A DNA stretch of 64,000 nucleotides, from NCBI GenBank assembly GCA_965197455.1, contig OZ240208.1:1426001-1490000 (forward strand), in the 5' to 3' direction. This document shows positions 37,643-47,430 of this stretch, piece by piece. The position numbers were made by a program, and so were the translations under genes. How positions within the stretch are numbered: the stretch's first letter is position 1; each line of letters opens with the position of its first letter. This DNA is from JAGWBD01 sp965197455. GTDB taxonomy: Bacteria > Chloroflexota > Anaerolineae > Aggregatilineales > Phototrophicaceae. The notes beneath the pieces were generated by a model. That model was given only the letters and a program-made list of their open reading frames with translations. It was not told the DNA's origin and did not search any database.

Positions 37643-39514
37643 GACGATGCCCTTGATGCGCTCGATGGCCGCGGCGGCGGCAATACCGTCGACCGCCGAA
37701 ACGTGGACGACGCCATCGTCAACATCAATTTTGGCGCCGGTTTCTTCCTGAATGGCGCGGATCGTCTTGCCACCCGGCCCGATGACCATGCCGGTCTTTT
37801 CGGGGTCGATGTGCAGCACCGTCATGCGCGGCGCAAAGTCGCTCAGCTCGCTGCGTGCCTCAGGGATTGCCTCCAGCATCACGCCCAGAATCTGCATGCG
37901 CGCATCCTTCGCCTGCGCCAGCGCGCGCTCCATCACCTCGTTCGAAACGCCGCTGATCTTGATGTCCATCTGCAGCGCCGTGATGCCCAGCTCGGTGCCG
38001 GCCACCTTGAAGTCCATGTCGCCCAGGTGGTCTTCCATTCCCTGGATGTCCGTCAGCACCGCGACCTGCTCGCCTTCCTTGATGAGCCCCATGGCGATCC
38101 CCGCCACCGGGCGCCGGATCGGCACGCCCGCGTCCATCAGTGCCAGCGTGCTGCCACAGACGCTGCCCATCGAGGTGCTGCCGTTGGAGCTCAGCACTTC
38201 ACTGACGATGCGCAAGGTGTAGGGGAACTCGTCCTCCGGCGGCAACATGCCGCGCAGCGCAACCTCCGCCAGCGATCCATGCCCGACTTCGCGCCGGCTC
38301 GTGCCGCGCAACATGCGCGTCTCGCCCACGCTGTAGGGCGGGAAGTTGTAGTGGTGCAGGAAGCGCCGCGTGTCCATCACGCCCAGGTCGTCCAGCATCT
38401 GCGCGTCGCGTTTCGAGCCCAGCGTCACAATCGACAGCACCTGGGTCTCGCCGCGCTGGAACAGGCCGGAGCCGTGCACGCGCGGAATCACGCCCACTTC
38501 TGACGAAAGCGGACGAATCGTCACGCCATCGCGACCGTCAGGCCGTACGCCATCCTCGACGATGCGCCGCCGCACAGCCTGCTTCAGCGCATTGTCAACG
38601 CCCGCCGCCACATCCTTCTTGCTGACCTCGCCGTCCTCAATGTCGGCCTCATAATCCGCCATCACGCGCTCTTCAAGCGCAGCCATCGCCGCGCCGCGCT
38701 CGTCGCGCTGCGTATGCTCGCGCACGATGCCGCTCACTTCGGCGCTGACCGCTTCGCAAACCGCGTTGCTGAGGGCGGCGTCGCCGCTCTTCACAGCGTA
38801 GGGCGACTTCTCCTTGCCCACCGCCGCGCGAATCTCGTTCTGCAGCGCGATGACCGGCTGAAGCGCCTCATGCGCCAGGCGCAGCGCTTCCAGCATGGTC
38901 TCTTCAGGCACCTCGTCCGCGCCGCATTCGACCATGTTAATCGCGTCCGCCGTGCCGCTGACGCGCAAGTCCAGCCTGCTGTTTTCCATCTCCGGGATGG
39001 TCGGGTTCACCACCAGCGCGTCATCGATGAGACCGATGCGCACGCCGGCTACCGGCCCGTTCCACGGAATGTTGGAGATGGTCAGCGCGCAGCTGGCGGC
39101 AATGTTGCCCAGCATGTCGAGGAAGGTTTCCTGGTCGTGGCTGAAGGTCGTCAGGATGATCTGCACGTCATTGCGCATGTCATAAGGGAAGAGCGGCCTC
39201 AGCGTGCGGTCCGTGACGCGCGCCACCAGGATGGCGCTCTCCGCCGGCCGCCCTTCGCGCCGGAAGAAGCTGCCAGGGATCCTGCCCGCCGCGTAGAGCT
39301 TCTCCTCAAAGTCCACGCTCAGCGGGAAAAAGTCGAGCCCCTCGCGCGGACGGCTGCTCATGGTCGCCGTGCCGAACACGATCGTGTCGCCCATGCGCAC
39401 CGTCACTGCGCCGCCAGCCTGCTCGGCGAAGCGCCCGGTCTCGATGGTCAGCTCCCGGCCACCGATGTCGGTTGACCAGGTTCGCGCACCTGACCCGTTA
39501 CCATTCATATTCAT
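36974..39514 (-). CDS. pnp: polyribonucleotide nucleotidyltransferase (PNPase) with two S1 domains
   Basis: The 846-residue protein has two RNase PH-like halves (GFDFFPLSVDF-like first half, GSGLFQRGETQVLSIVTLGS in the second), a KH domain (TGMVIGPGGKTIRAIQEETG) and an S1 domain at about 625-707. An Arg/Gly-rich linker (about 708-746) and a second, closely similar S1 domain (about 747-835) follow. Standard PNPase has about 700 residues and one S1. It degrades RNA from the 3' end with phosphate. ATG 39514 lies 4 bases after AGGAGG; a second ATG is at 39508. Confidence 0.96.
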   Translation of the reverse strand: MNMNGNGSGARTWSTDIGGRELTIETGRFAEQAGGAVTVRMGDTIVFGTATMSSRPREGLDFFPLSVDFEEKLYAAGRIPGSFFRREGRPAESAILVARVTDRTLRPLFPYDMRNDVQIILTTFSHDQETFLDMLGNIAASCALTISNIPWNGPVAGVRIGLIDDALVVNPTIPEMENSRLDLRVSGTADAINMVECGADEVPEETMLEALRLAHEALQPVIALQNEIRAAVGKEKSPYAVKSGDAALSNAVCEAVSAEVSGIVREHTQRDERGAAMAALEERVMADYEADIEDGEVSKKDVAAGVDNALKQAVRRRIVEDGVRPDGRDGVTIRPLSSEVGVIPRVHGSGLFQRGETQVLSIVTLGSKRDAQMLDDLGVMDTRRFLHHYNFPPYSVGETRMLRGTSRREVGHGSLAEVALRGMLPPEDEFPYTLRIVSEVLSSNGSTSMGSVCGSTLALMDAGVPIRRPVAGIAMGLIKEGEQVAVLTDIQGMEDHLGDMDFKVAGTELGITALQMDIKISGVSNEVMERALAQAKDARMQILGVMLEAIPEARSELSDFAPRMTVLHIDPEKTGMVIGPGGKTIRAIQEETGAKIDVDDGVVHVSAVDGIAAAAAIERIKGIVEDPEIGRIYSGKVSRIEPFGAFVEFLPGKDGMVHISQLASTRVASVEDEVSMGDEIDVMVVDVDPMGKVRLSRQAVLEGWTAEEARDRDRGGRGGRGGGRDRGGRDRGGRGGDRRGGGRRERVDNSDLEIGRVYTGEVNRIEPYGAFVEYLPGRDGLVHISQLADYRVETVEDEVKMGDEIMVMLIDIDPTGKVRLSRQAVLEGWTAEEARERDRGGRRRSR

Positions 39515-39518
39515 ACTG

Positions 39519-39539
39519 CCTCCTGTTGCACAACAGAGG
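39519..39539 (-). promoter_or_regulatory. pnp: hairpin covering the pnp ribosome binding site
   Basis: On the minus strand CCTCTGTTG pairs with CAACAGGAGG over a 2-base loop. The right arm contains the pnp Shine-Dalgarno AGGAGG (39519-39524), so the folded form would block ribosome entry. Confidence 0.65.
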
Positions 39540-39551
39540 CCCGAAAGACAG

Positions 39552-39601
39552 GGACTGGAGTGTGGCGCCAGTACTCACGTCTGGCGCCATACTCCAGGTC
39601 C
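39552..39601 (-). promoter_or_regulatory. pnp: long leader hairpin upstream of pnp
   Basis: GGACCTGGAGTATGGCGCCAG pairs with CTGGCGCCACACTCCAGTCC across a 9-base loop, a roughly 20-pair stem with one bulge. It resembles in position the rpsO-pnp hairpin of E. coli that RNase III cuts to start PNPase autoregulation. Function here is inference. Confidence 0.65.
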
Positions 39602-39620
39602 TGTGCCCCGGGCGATAACG

Positions 39621-39650
39621 ATAAAAGGATGGCCCGAAGGGACCATCCCC
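39621..39650 (-). terminator. Rho-independent terminator or attenuator between rpsO and pnp
   Basis: The minus strand has GGATGG-T-CCC, loop TTC, GGG-CCATCC, followed at once by TTTTAT. This is a textbook terminator 33 bases beyond the rpsO stop. No good second promoter lies between it and pnp, so pnp may depend on read-through. Confidence 0.75.
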
Positions 39651-39682
39651 GGTAAACACTGTCTGGCATTCCTGCCTGGTCG

Positions 39683-39946
39683 CTAGCGCCGCAGGCCAAG
39701 CCGACGCAACATCTCACGATAGGATTCAGGATTCGTGCGGATGAGATAGTTAAGGTGGCGCCGACGCTTGCCCACCAGCTTAAGCAGACCGTGGCGCGAA
39801 GCCTCGTCATGGCTGTTAATGCGCAAATGCCCGGTCAGTTCGTTGATGCGCGTCGTCAGAATCGCGATCTGCACCTCGGGCGATCCGGTGTCGTTTTCGT
39901 GTTGGGCGAAGTCTTTGATGAGTGCCTGTTTTGTCTCGCGGTCCAT
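39683..39946 (-). CDS. rpsO: small ribosomal subunit protein uS15
   Basis: The 87-residue protein reads HENDTGSPEVQIAILTTRIN and LKLVGKRRRHLNYL, the uS15 signature. ATG 39946 is chosen because AGGGACAGGAA precedes it; an upstream in-frame start (39994) adds an atypical leader. It binds 16S rRNA early in 30S assembly. The order rpsO-pnp is the common bacterial one. Confidence 0.96.
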   Translation of the reverse strand: MDRETKQALIKDFAQHENDTGSPEVQIAILTTRINELTGHLRINSHDEASRHGLLKLVGKRRRHLNYLIRTNPESYREMLRRLGLRR

Positions 39947-40017
39947 TTCCTGTCCCTGTACTCCCTTGTCACCAGACACGCCGGGCAGTGGCATGTCGGT
40001 CTGTTCCGGTATTGTTC

Positions 40018-40046
40018 AGTGTAGCGGAAGCAGTTGCCGTCAACAA
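40018..40046 (-). promoter_or_regulatory. rpsO promoter (TTGTTG-17-TACACT)
   Basis: On the minus strand TTGTTG (40041-40046) and TACACT (40018-40023) are 17 bases apart, about 72 bases before the rpsO ATG. Confidence 0.55.
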
Positions 40047-40062
40047 GGCCCGGTCTCGCGCG

Positions 40063-42201
40063 TCACTTGGCCACGCGCAAGGCATTGGCCACGCCGTTGA
40101 CGGTGTGGTGCGTGCGGAAAAGGCTGAAGGTGCCCGGTTGACCCGGTATGTGGTTGAGAATGTTCTCGGCTACCAGAATGGACAACCACAGTTCGAGTGG
40201 GAGATCCGCCGCCTTTGGCTCAAGCGTGTTCAGGGTGATCAGCGTGCCGCTGTCATAGAGCTCCAGCAGCACAGCCACCAGTTGGTCCCGCTGCGCCAGC
40301 ACCTCGCGGCAAACCGCGTTCTCCGGCCGCAATGAAATCCCCTTCGTAAGAAAATTACTGCGCGGGTTCGGATAGTCCTTGAGCAGGATGGCTTCGCTGG
40401 CCACCAGGAAATCAATCGCGCGCTGGAAGTTCATGCCCAGGTCGTGTTCCAGCAATCTCTTGTGCAGGCTGCCCAGCGGGCACCACAGAAAGCGTCGGAA
40501 GCTGGTGAATTGCTCCACGCTGACCACAATGCGGCGCACCATGGCGGCCGTGTCCGGCTCCATTTGCTCCAGGCGCTGCAAGGAAATGCCGTTCCAGTCG
40601 ACTATGCGCGGCTCTGGCGCGCGCCGTGGCAGCTGCAGCAGCCTGTCCGCGCCCTGCTGCAGGCTGATGACCGGCACCAGGTCTTCGGGGTTCAGCCGAT
40701 GCGGGATCAACTCGCGGTTGAGGACTTTCTCGCGCACCAGACGATCGATCCAGTCCGAACGCCACAGATCGCTCAGGTTACAGCCTGGCTGCCCCATCTC
40801 CCGGTCCATCGCCAGGCCCTTGATGAGAAAGCCGTAGTTGACGTAGTCCCAGCGTCGTACCTGCAGCGTGCGCTCCACACGCAGCACGATACGCGTCGTG
40901 ATGAGGCGCGTTTTGCTGACAATCGGGTGCTCGGGATTCAGGGAGACCTCGCCAGATTCCGGCGTGGCCTTCAGGATGCCCTGTGCCAGGGCCTGCATCA
41001 CCAGGTCTTCACCGCGCGCCGTGGCGGCCACCGCGCCGACCTGCAGCAGCTGTTCGACCAGCGCCTGCCCCGGCAGCGCTTCCGACCCTTCACCTGCGGT
41101 CAAACGGTCCATCTGGATGATGACGCTGCTCCACTGCGAGGGCAGGAAGGCAGCCGGCAGCTCTTCCTTACTCTGTTGCGTCGTCGCCGCCCACAGTGAG
41201 CGGTGCGTCTTCAGGTCAGTGAAGTCTTCAACATACTCCACCTCAATGCCCGGGTTGCCCTCCAGCTGGCGGCTGGTGCTGCCGCGCACGCCCCACACAA
41301 TCACTTGTTTGCCGCGCGCGCGCAGGCTGGTGAGTACGTCGTGGAAATCCCGGTCGCCGCTGGCCATGATGTAAACATCCGCCGAGTCTTCATGCCCGGC
41401 ATCGACAGTCACATCATGCGCGATGCGCATGTCCGCGCTGTTCTTGCCAGGCAGGCTGTTGACCGCGTCGATGTTCGCCATCAACAGGCGCCGCGGCGCA
41501 TCATCAGCGACTTCGCTGCCGGCTGCATCCACCAGCGGCGGCAGGCTGCCGCGCTGAAACCAGGGCGCGTAGGCGGCCATCTTGACGACCTGGCCGTAGG
41601 CATTCGCCTGTGATCTGAAGCGCTCGATCAGATGATCCAGATTGACCGTGAAACCCTGTTCGTTCAGGCTGATGGTGATGTTTTCAAAGTCGATGTAGAC
41701 GGCCACGTTGCGCGTCTGTTGCAACCCCAACAGCGTGGTCAGGGGCTGGAAGACGACCCTGTCTTTCAGATCCGTGCCTTCCAGCACGTTCTCGATGCCC
41801 CAGACGCGTATCCGCGTCTCGCCAATCGTCTGCACCCGCCGCAGCAAGGGCACCAGCTCCTTGCTGTCGGTGACCAGAATCAGCTCGTCCAGCCGTTCCG
41901 CTTCATCGCTCAGGGTTTCGCTGAAGAGCGTTTCGGGCAGCTGCTCACGATCATTGGATGTGCACAGGGTGTAGCCGGCGGCGCGAAAGATTCCCCCCGG
42001 ACGCGGCCGCTCGCCACCTGGTCCATCCGCTTCCGGGCCCACGATGGCGATCGCGCGCAGCTTGTCCGGGCCAATCAACCCGGCCGCCAGCGCTGCGTTC
42101 CCGCGCAGGCTGACCGCCAGTTCCTGCAGATCAACGACAATTCCGCGTCGCTGCAGACAGTTTTGCAAGTCTTGTAAATCGACTATCAAATAAGCGGCCA
42201 T
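40063..42201 (-). CDS. protein with two NYN (PIN-like) nuclease domains and a long unknown C-terminal region
   Basis: The 712-residue protein has a canonical NYN/LabA domain at about 164-325 with the acidic residues in NVAVYIDFENI, SADMRIAHDVTV and VYIMASGDRDFHDVL. A second, degenerate copy lies at 1-145 (AAYLIVDLQDLQN, LILVTDSKELVPLL, RIRVWGIENVL). The last 385 residues are unrecognised and could contain winged-helix repeats. NYN domains are metal-dependent RNases of RNA processing. ATG 42201 is fixed by a promoter that overlaps the longer frame. It lies between rpsO-pnp and proS. Confidence 0.8.
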   Translation of the reverse strand: MAAYLIVDLQDLQNCLQRRGIVVDLQELAVSLRGNAALAAGLIGPDKLRAIAIVGPEADGPGGERPRPGGIFRAAGYTLCTSNDREQLPETLFSETLSDEAERLDELILVTDSKELVPLLRRVQTIGETRIRVWGIENVLEGTDLKDRVVFQPLTTLLGLQQTRNVAVYIDFENITISLNEQGFTVNLDHLIERFRSQANAYGQVVKMAAYAPWFQRGSLPPLVDAAGSEVADDAPRRLLMANIDAVNSLPGKNSADMRIAHDVTVDAGHEDSADVYIMASGDRDFHDVLTSLRARGKQVIVWGVRGSTSRQLEGNPGIEVEYVEDFTDLKTHRSLWAATTQQSKEELPAAFLPSQWSSVIIQMDRLTAGEGSEALPGQALVEQLLQVGAVAATARGEDLVMQALAQGILKATPESGEVSLNPEHPIVSKTRLITTRIVLRVERTLQVRRWDYVNYGFLIKGLAMDREMGQPGCNLSDLWRSDWIDRLVREKVLNRELIPHRLNPEDLVPVISLQQGADRLLQLPRRAPEPRIVDWNGISLQRLEQMEPDTAAMVRRIVVSVEQFTSFRRFLWCPLGSLHKRLLEHDLGMNFQRAIDFLVASEAILLKDYPNPRSNFLTKGISLRPENAVCREVLAQRDQLVAVLLELYDSGTLITLNTLEPKAADLPLELWLSILVAENILNHIPGQPGTFSLFRTHHTVNGVANALRVAK

Positions 42202-42322
42202 AATTGTCCCAAATAACGAATGCCCTGCTGCGTTCCTGTCGAGGACCGATACCTGTCCCTGGCCCGCAAGGAAGCGCAACGGCGTGTATTCGTTTACTTC
42301 CCGTTTATCTTCTATTGTGCCA

Positions 42323-42351
42323 AATATAACAAATGCTGGCGCATTTGACAA
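42323..42351 (-). promoter_or_regulatory. promoter of the two-NYN-domain gene (TTGTCA-17-TATATT)
   Basis: On the minus strand TTGTCA (42346-42351) and TATATT (42323-42328) are 17 bases apart. The leader of about 115 bases to ATG 42201 is AT-rich and contains two similar segments (TTGTTATATTTGGCACAAT and TTCGTTATTTGGGACAAT). Confidence 0.7.
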
Positions 42352-42427
42352 CTGCCACTTCGCGCCAGGTCACCTGCCCTGCCTTGCCCGGTCAGCGTTG
42401 GCTACCTTGCACAACGTGTTCTGGGCT

Positions 42428-43870
42428 TTAGTAGGCGCGCGCGAACAGGGCCACCTCTCCTTCCGCCCCGCCATTCATCACACAGGGGCCGCGTTGCTCC
42501 GCCTGCTCAAAGGGGAAGCAGCGGATCGTGGCGCCGGTTTCGTCCTTGACCTGGCGCTCGTCGTCGTCGCTGCCGGCCCAGTAGCCCCGCGCCCAGCCTC
42601 CGGCCGTAACGACCTCGCGCAGTCCCTCATAGTCGCTGACGTCATGAATGTTGGCGTCGCGGAAGGCAGTCGCCGCCGCCAGCATATCGGCCTGAATTTC
42701 TGTCAGCAAGGCCGTCACGGTTTGCACCAATCCGTCCTGTGCCGTGCTCTGCTTGCCCTCACGCCCGGGAATGTCCCGCCGCGCCAGCACGGCCGTGCCG
42801 CTTGCCACGTCGCGCGGCCCCAGCTCGATGCGCAACGGCACGCCGCGCATTTCCCAGTCGTTGAACTTGAAGCCTGGCCGCAGACCCTCACGCTCGTCCA
42901 GGTGGCTGCGGACGCCCGCCGCGTCCAGTTCGGCCTTGATATTGCGCGCCGTCGCATACACAGCCTCGCGTCCTTCTTCGCCGCGCGTGATCGGCACGAT
43001 GACCGCCTGCCACGGCGCCAGCCGCGGCGGCAACCGCAGCCCGGTGTCGTCCCCATGCGCCATCACCACAGCGCCCACCATGCGCGTGCTCAGCCCCCAC
43101 GACGTCGTCCAGCACACCTGCTGCACGTTGTGCTCGTCCACATACTGGATGTCGAAGGCGCGCGCGAAGTTCTGCCCCAGGTTGTGGCTGGTGCCCGCCT
43201 GCAGCGCGCGTTTGTCGCCCATCATGGCCTCAATGGTATAGGTGCGCACCGCGCCGGCGAAACGCTCGATGTTGCTCTTGCGCCCGCTGATGACCGGAAT
43301 GGCCGCCTCGTTGATGCTCACGTCAGCGTAAATCTCCAGCATCCGCAGCGTCTCTTCCTCGGCCTCGTCAGCGGTGGCGTGCACAGTGTGGCCCTCCTGC
43401 CACAGAAACTCCGAAGTGCGCAGGAAAGGCCGCGTGCGCAGCTCCCAGCGCACCACGTTCGACCACTGGTTGATGAGCAGCGGCAGGTCGCGCCAGGACT
43501 GAATCCACTCGCTGAAGGCCTCGCCGACGATCGTCTCGGAGGTCGGCCGGATGACCAGCGCCTCTTCCAGCTTTTTGCCGCCGGCGTGCGTCACAACCGC
43601 CAGTTCCGGGCTGAAGCCCTCGACGTGTTCCGCCTCGCGCCGCAAATAACTTTCAGGGATCAGCAGCGGGAAATAGGCGTTGCGGTGGCCGCTGGCCTTG
43701 AAGCGCAGGTCGAGCGCGTCACGGATGCCTTCCCACAGCTCGTAGCCATAGGGCTTGATGATGATCGAGCCGCGCACCGGCGAGCGCGCCGCCAGGTCCG
43801 CCCGGTACACAATTTCGTTGTACCACTTTGAGAAGTCTTCGCTCTGCGCTGTGATGGCCTGAGCTGCCAT
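42428..43870 (-). CDS. proS: prolyl-tRNA synthetase, short archaeal/eukaryal type
   Basis: The 480-residue class II synthetase has VRGSIIIKPYGYELWEGIRD, VIRPTSETIVGEAFSEWIQS, WRDLPLLINQWSNVVRWE and FLWQEGHTVHATADEAEEE. It lacks the INS editing insertion of the long bacterial form. It charges tRNA-Pro. The free-standing YbaK protein at 8536 could supply editing. ATG 43870 is used. Confidence 0.94.
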   Translation of the reverse strand: MAAQAITAQSEDFSKWYNEIVYRADLAARSPVRGSIIIKPYGYELWEGIRDALDLRFKASGHRNAYFPLLIPESYLRREAEHVEGFSPELAVVTHAGGKKLEEALVIRPTSETIVGEAFSEWIQSWRDLPLLINQWSNVVRWELRTRPFLRTSEFLWQEGHTVHATADEAEEETLRMLEIYADVSINEAAIPVISGRKSNIERFAGAVRTYTIEAMMGDKRALQAGTSHNLGQNFARAFDIQYVDEHNVQQVCWTTSWGLSTRMVGAVVMAHGDDTGLRLPPRLAPWQAVIVPITRGEEGREAVYATARNIKAELDAAGVRSHLDEREGLRPGFKFNDWEMRGVPLRIELGPRDVASGTAVLARRDIPGREGKQSTAQDGLVQTVTALLTEIQADMLAAATAFRDANIHDVSDYEGLREVVTAGGWARGYWAGSDDDERQVKDETGATIRCFPFEQAEQRGPCVMNGGAEGEVALFARAY

Positions 43871-43911
43871 GAGCCTCACCGTTCCTTCGCATTCCCCTGC
43901 CAGGCAGCGCC

Positions 43912-43917
43912 AGTATA
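43912..43917 (-). promoter_or_regulatory. -10 box (TATACT) for proS
   Basis: TATACT on the minus strand 42 bases before ATG 43870. No convincing -35 box. Confidence 0.45.
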
Positions 43918-43977
43918 CCTGAATTTGTGGCAGCCGACGCCTGTCGATAAACTTGCGCCGTGCCGGGAGGAGGACTC

Positions 43978-44967
43978 ATGCGCCGCGCAAAACTGGGAAA
44001 CAGTGACATTGAAGTTTCTGTCATCGCCCTGGGCTGCTGGCCCTTCGGCGGCAAAATCGCCTGGGGCGACCAGGATGACGCCGACTCCATCGCCACCGTC
44101 CATGCCGCGCTGGACGCCGGCATCAACTTCTTCGACACAGCCGAAGCCTATGACGCCGGCAAATCGGAGGAAGTGCTGGGCACGGCCCTGCGTGGCCGCC
44201 GCCATGAGGCCGTCATCGCCACCAAACTGGGTGGCGCCAAACTGGCGCCGGAAGCCATCCCGGCCGCCTGCGAACGCAGCCTGCGCGACCTGCAGACCGA
44301 TTTCATCGATCTCTACCAGATCCACTGGCCCAACCACGACGTCCCCCTCGCCGAAACCATCGGCGGCCTGCAGCGCCTGCAGGAGCAGGGCAAGATCCGC
44401 TCCTTCGGCGTCAGCAACTTCGGTCCCCAGGACCTCGGCGAAGCCGTCTCGCTGGGCCGCATTGCCACCAACCAGATTAACTTCAGTCTGTTCTGGCGCG
44501 TCTGCGAAAACGAAATCCAGCCCCTCTGCCTTGAGCACGGGGTCGGCATCCTCTGCTACAGCTCGCTGGCCCAGGGCCTGCTCACCGGCCGCTACGCCAA
44601 CATCGATGAGGTACCCAATTACCTGAAGCGCACGCGCTGGTATGACCGCGCACATCCGGATACTCACCACGATGAGCCGGGCTGCGAGAGCGAGATCTTC
44701 GCCGCCCTGCCCGCCTTGCGCGACCTGGCAAATTCGCTGAACACCACCATGGCCTGCCTGGCAATGGCCTGGCTGCTGCAACAGGGCGGCGTCACCTCGA
44801 TACTGGTGGGCGCGCGCAAGCCGGATGAGGTCGGCTGGAACCTGCCGGCCCTCGAACTCACGCTGGACGACGCCACCCTGCAGCAGCTGGCGCGCATCAC
44901 GCAGCCCGTCAAGACCCGCCTCGGCAACAACGCTGACATGTGGTTCACAGAATCGCGTATGCGTTGA
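43978..44967 (+). CDS. aldo/keto reductase
   Basis: The 329-residue TIM barrel has NFFDTAEAYDAGKSEEVLG, VIATKLGG and FIDLYQIHWPNHDVP, giving the Asp/Tyr/Lys/His tetrad. AGGAGGA precedes ATG 43978; the frame opens earlier at 43960 but that includes the ribosome binding site. The substrate is unknown. It converges on the sugar transferase gene with 10 bases between stops. Confidence 0.9.
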   Translation: MRRAKLGNSDIEVSVIALGCWPFGGKIAWGDQDDADSIATVHAALDAGINFFDTAEAYDAGKSEEVLGTALRGRRHEAVIATKLGGAKLAPEAIPAACERSLRDLQTDFIDLYQIHWPNHDVPLAETIGGLQRLQEQGKIRSFGVSNFGPQDLGEAVSLGRIATNQINFSLFWRVCENEIQPLCLEHGVGILCYSSLAQGLLTGRYANIDEVPNYLKRTRWYDRAHPDTHHDEPGCESEIFAALPALRDLANSLNTTMACLAMAWLLQQGGVTSILVGARKPDEVGWNLPALELTLDDATLQQLARITQPVKTRLGNNADMWFTESRMR

Positions 44968-44977
44968 CGCGCAGCGG

Positions 44978-46510
<1,533 letters not shown>

Positions 46511-47342
46511 AACGGCGTCGTCCTCCGGTAATGCTTGCGATAGAAAATCAGCATTGCGCGCTGAAACTCGTGGCTGGCGCGCCGACTCTGCCGGCTGGAC
46601 GCGCGCTTGACGTGGCGCACCACCACCTGCGGCTGATAATACACCTTCCAGCCCGCGTGCTTCACGCGCCAGGCCCAGTCCAGATCTTCACCGTACATGA
46701 AAAAGTCTTCGTCCAGCAACCCCACCGCCGCAATCGCCTCGCGCCGCACCAGCATACAGGCGCCCACCACGGCGTCCACTTCCAGCTCCTCGTCCGGGTC
46801 GACGAAGGTCATGTTGTAGCGCCCGAACTGCCGGTGCCGCGGGAACAGTCGCGCCAGACCCAGGAAGCGGTAGAGCGAAACTTCTGGCGAGGGGAAGCTG
46901 CGCCGACAGGCCAGATCCAGGCTGCCGTCCGGCAGCACCAGCCGCGGCCCCGCAATGCCAATCTCGCGGCGCGCGTCCATGTAGGCCACCAGACCCGCCA
47001 GCGCCCCGGTCGGCACTTCAGTATCCGGGTTGAGCAGCATGGCGTAACGCGGCGCGTCAGCCTGCACCTGGCCCGCATCGCCATAGCCAAGCGCTCTCAG
47101 ACCCAGGTTGTTGCCGGCGGGGTAACCACTGTTGATCGGGTTGGCAATCAGTTCGACTTGCGGGAATTCCTGGCGCAGCATGTCCACACTGCCGTCCGTG
47201 GAGGCGTTGTCCACCACCACAATTCGAAAGCGTGCGACGCCCTCACTGGCCAGCACGGTCTGCAGGCACCGCCGCAACAGGTCCCGTGTATTCCAGTTCA
47301 GGATGACGATGCCCAGATCCAGCACAACCCCTCCCACGTTAC

Positions 47343-47351
47343 ATTTTAGCA
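47343..47351 (-). promoter_or_regulatory. extended -10 promoter for the GT2-sugar transferase pair
   Basis: The minus strand reads TGC TAAAAT, giving a short leader of about 11 bases that includes the GGGAGGGG ribosome binding site. Confidence 0.55.
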
Positions 47352-47430
47352 CGGGCCTGCAGGATGGACGATGTGGCAACCCCTCCCCGCTGCGCCATTC
47401 TGGCATCGGCCGCTTGTCTCCGGCCAACGC

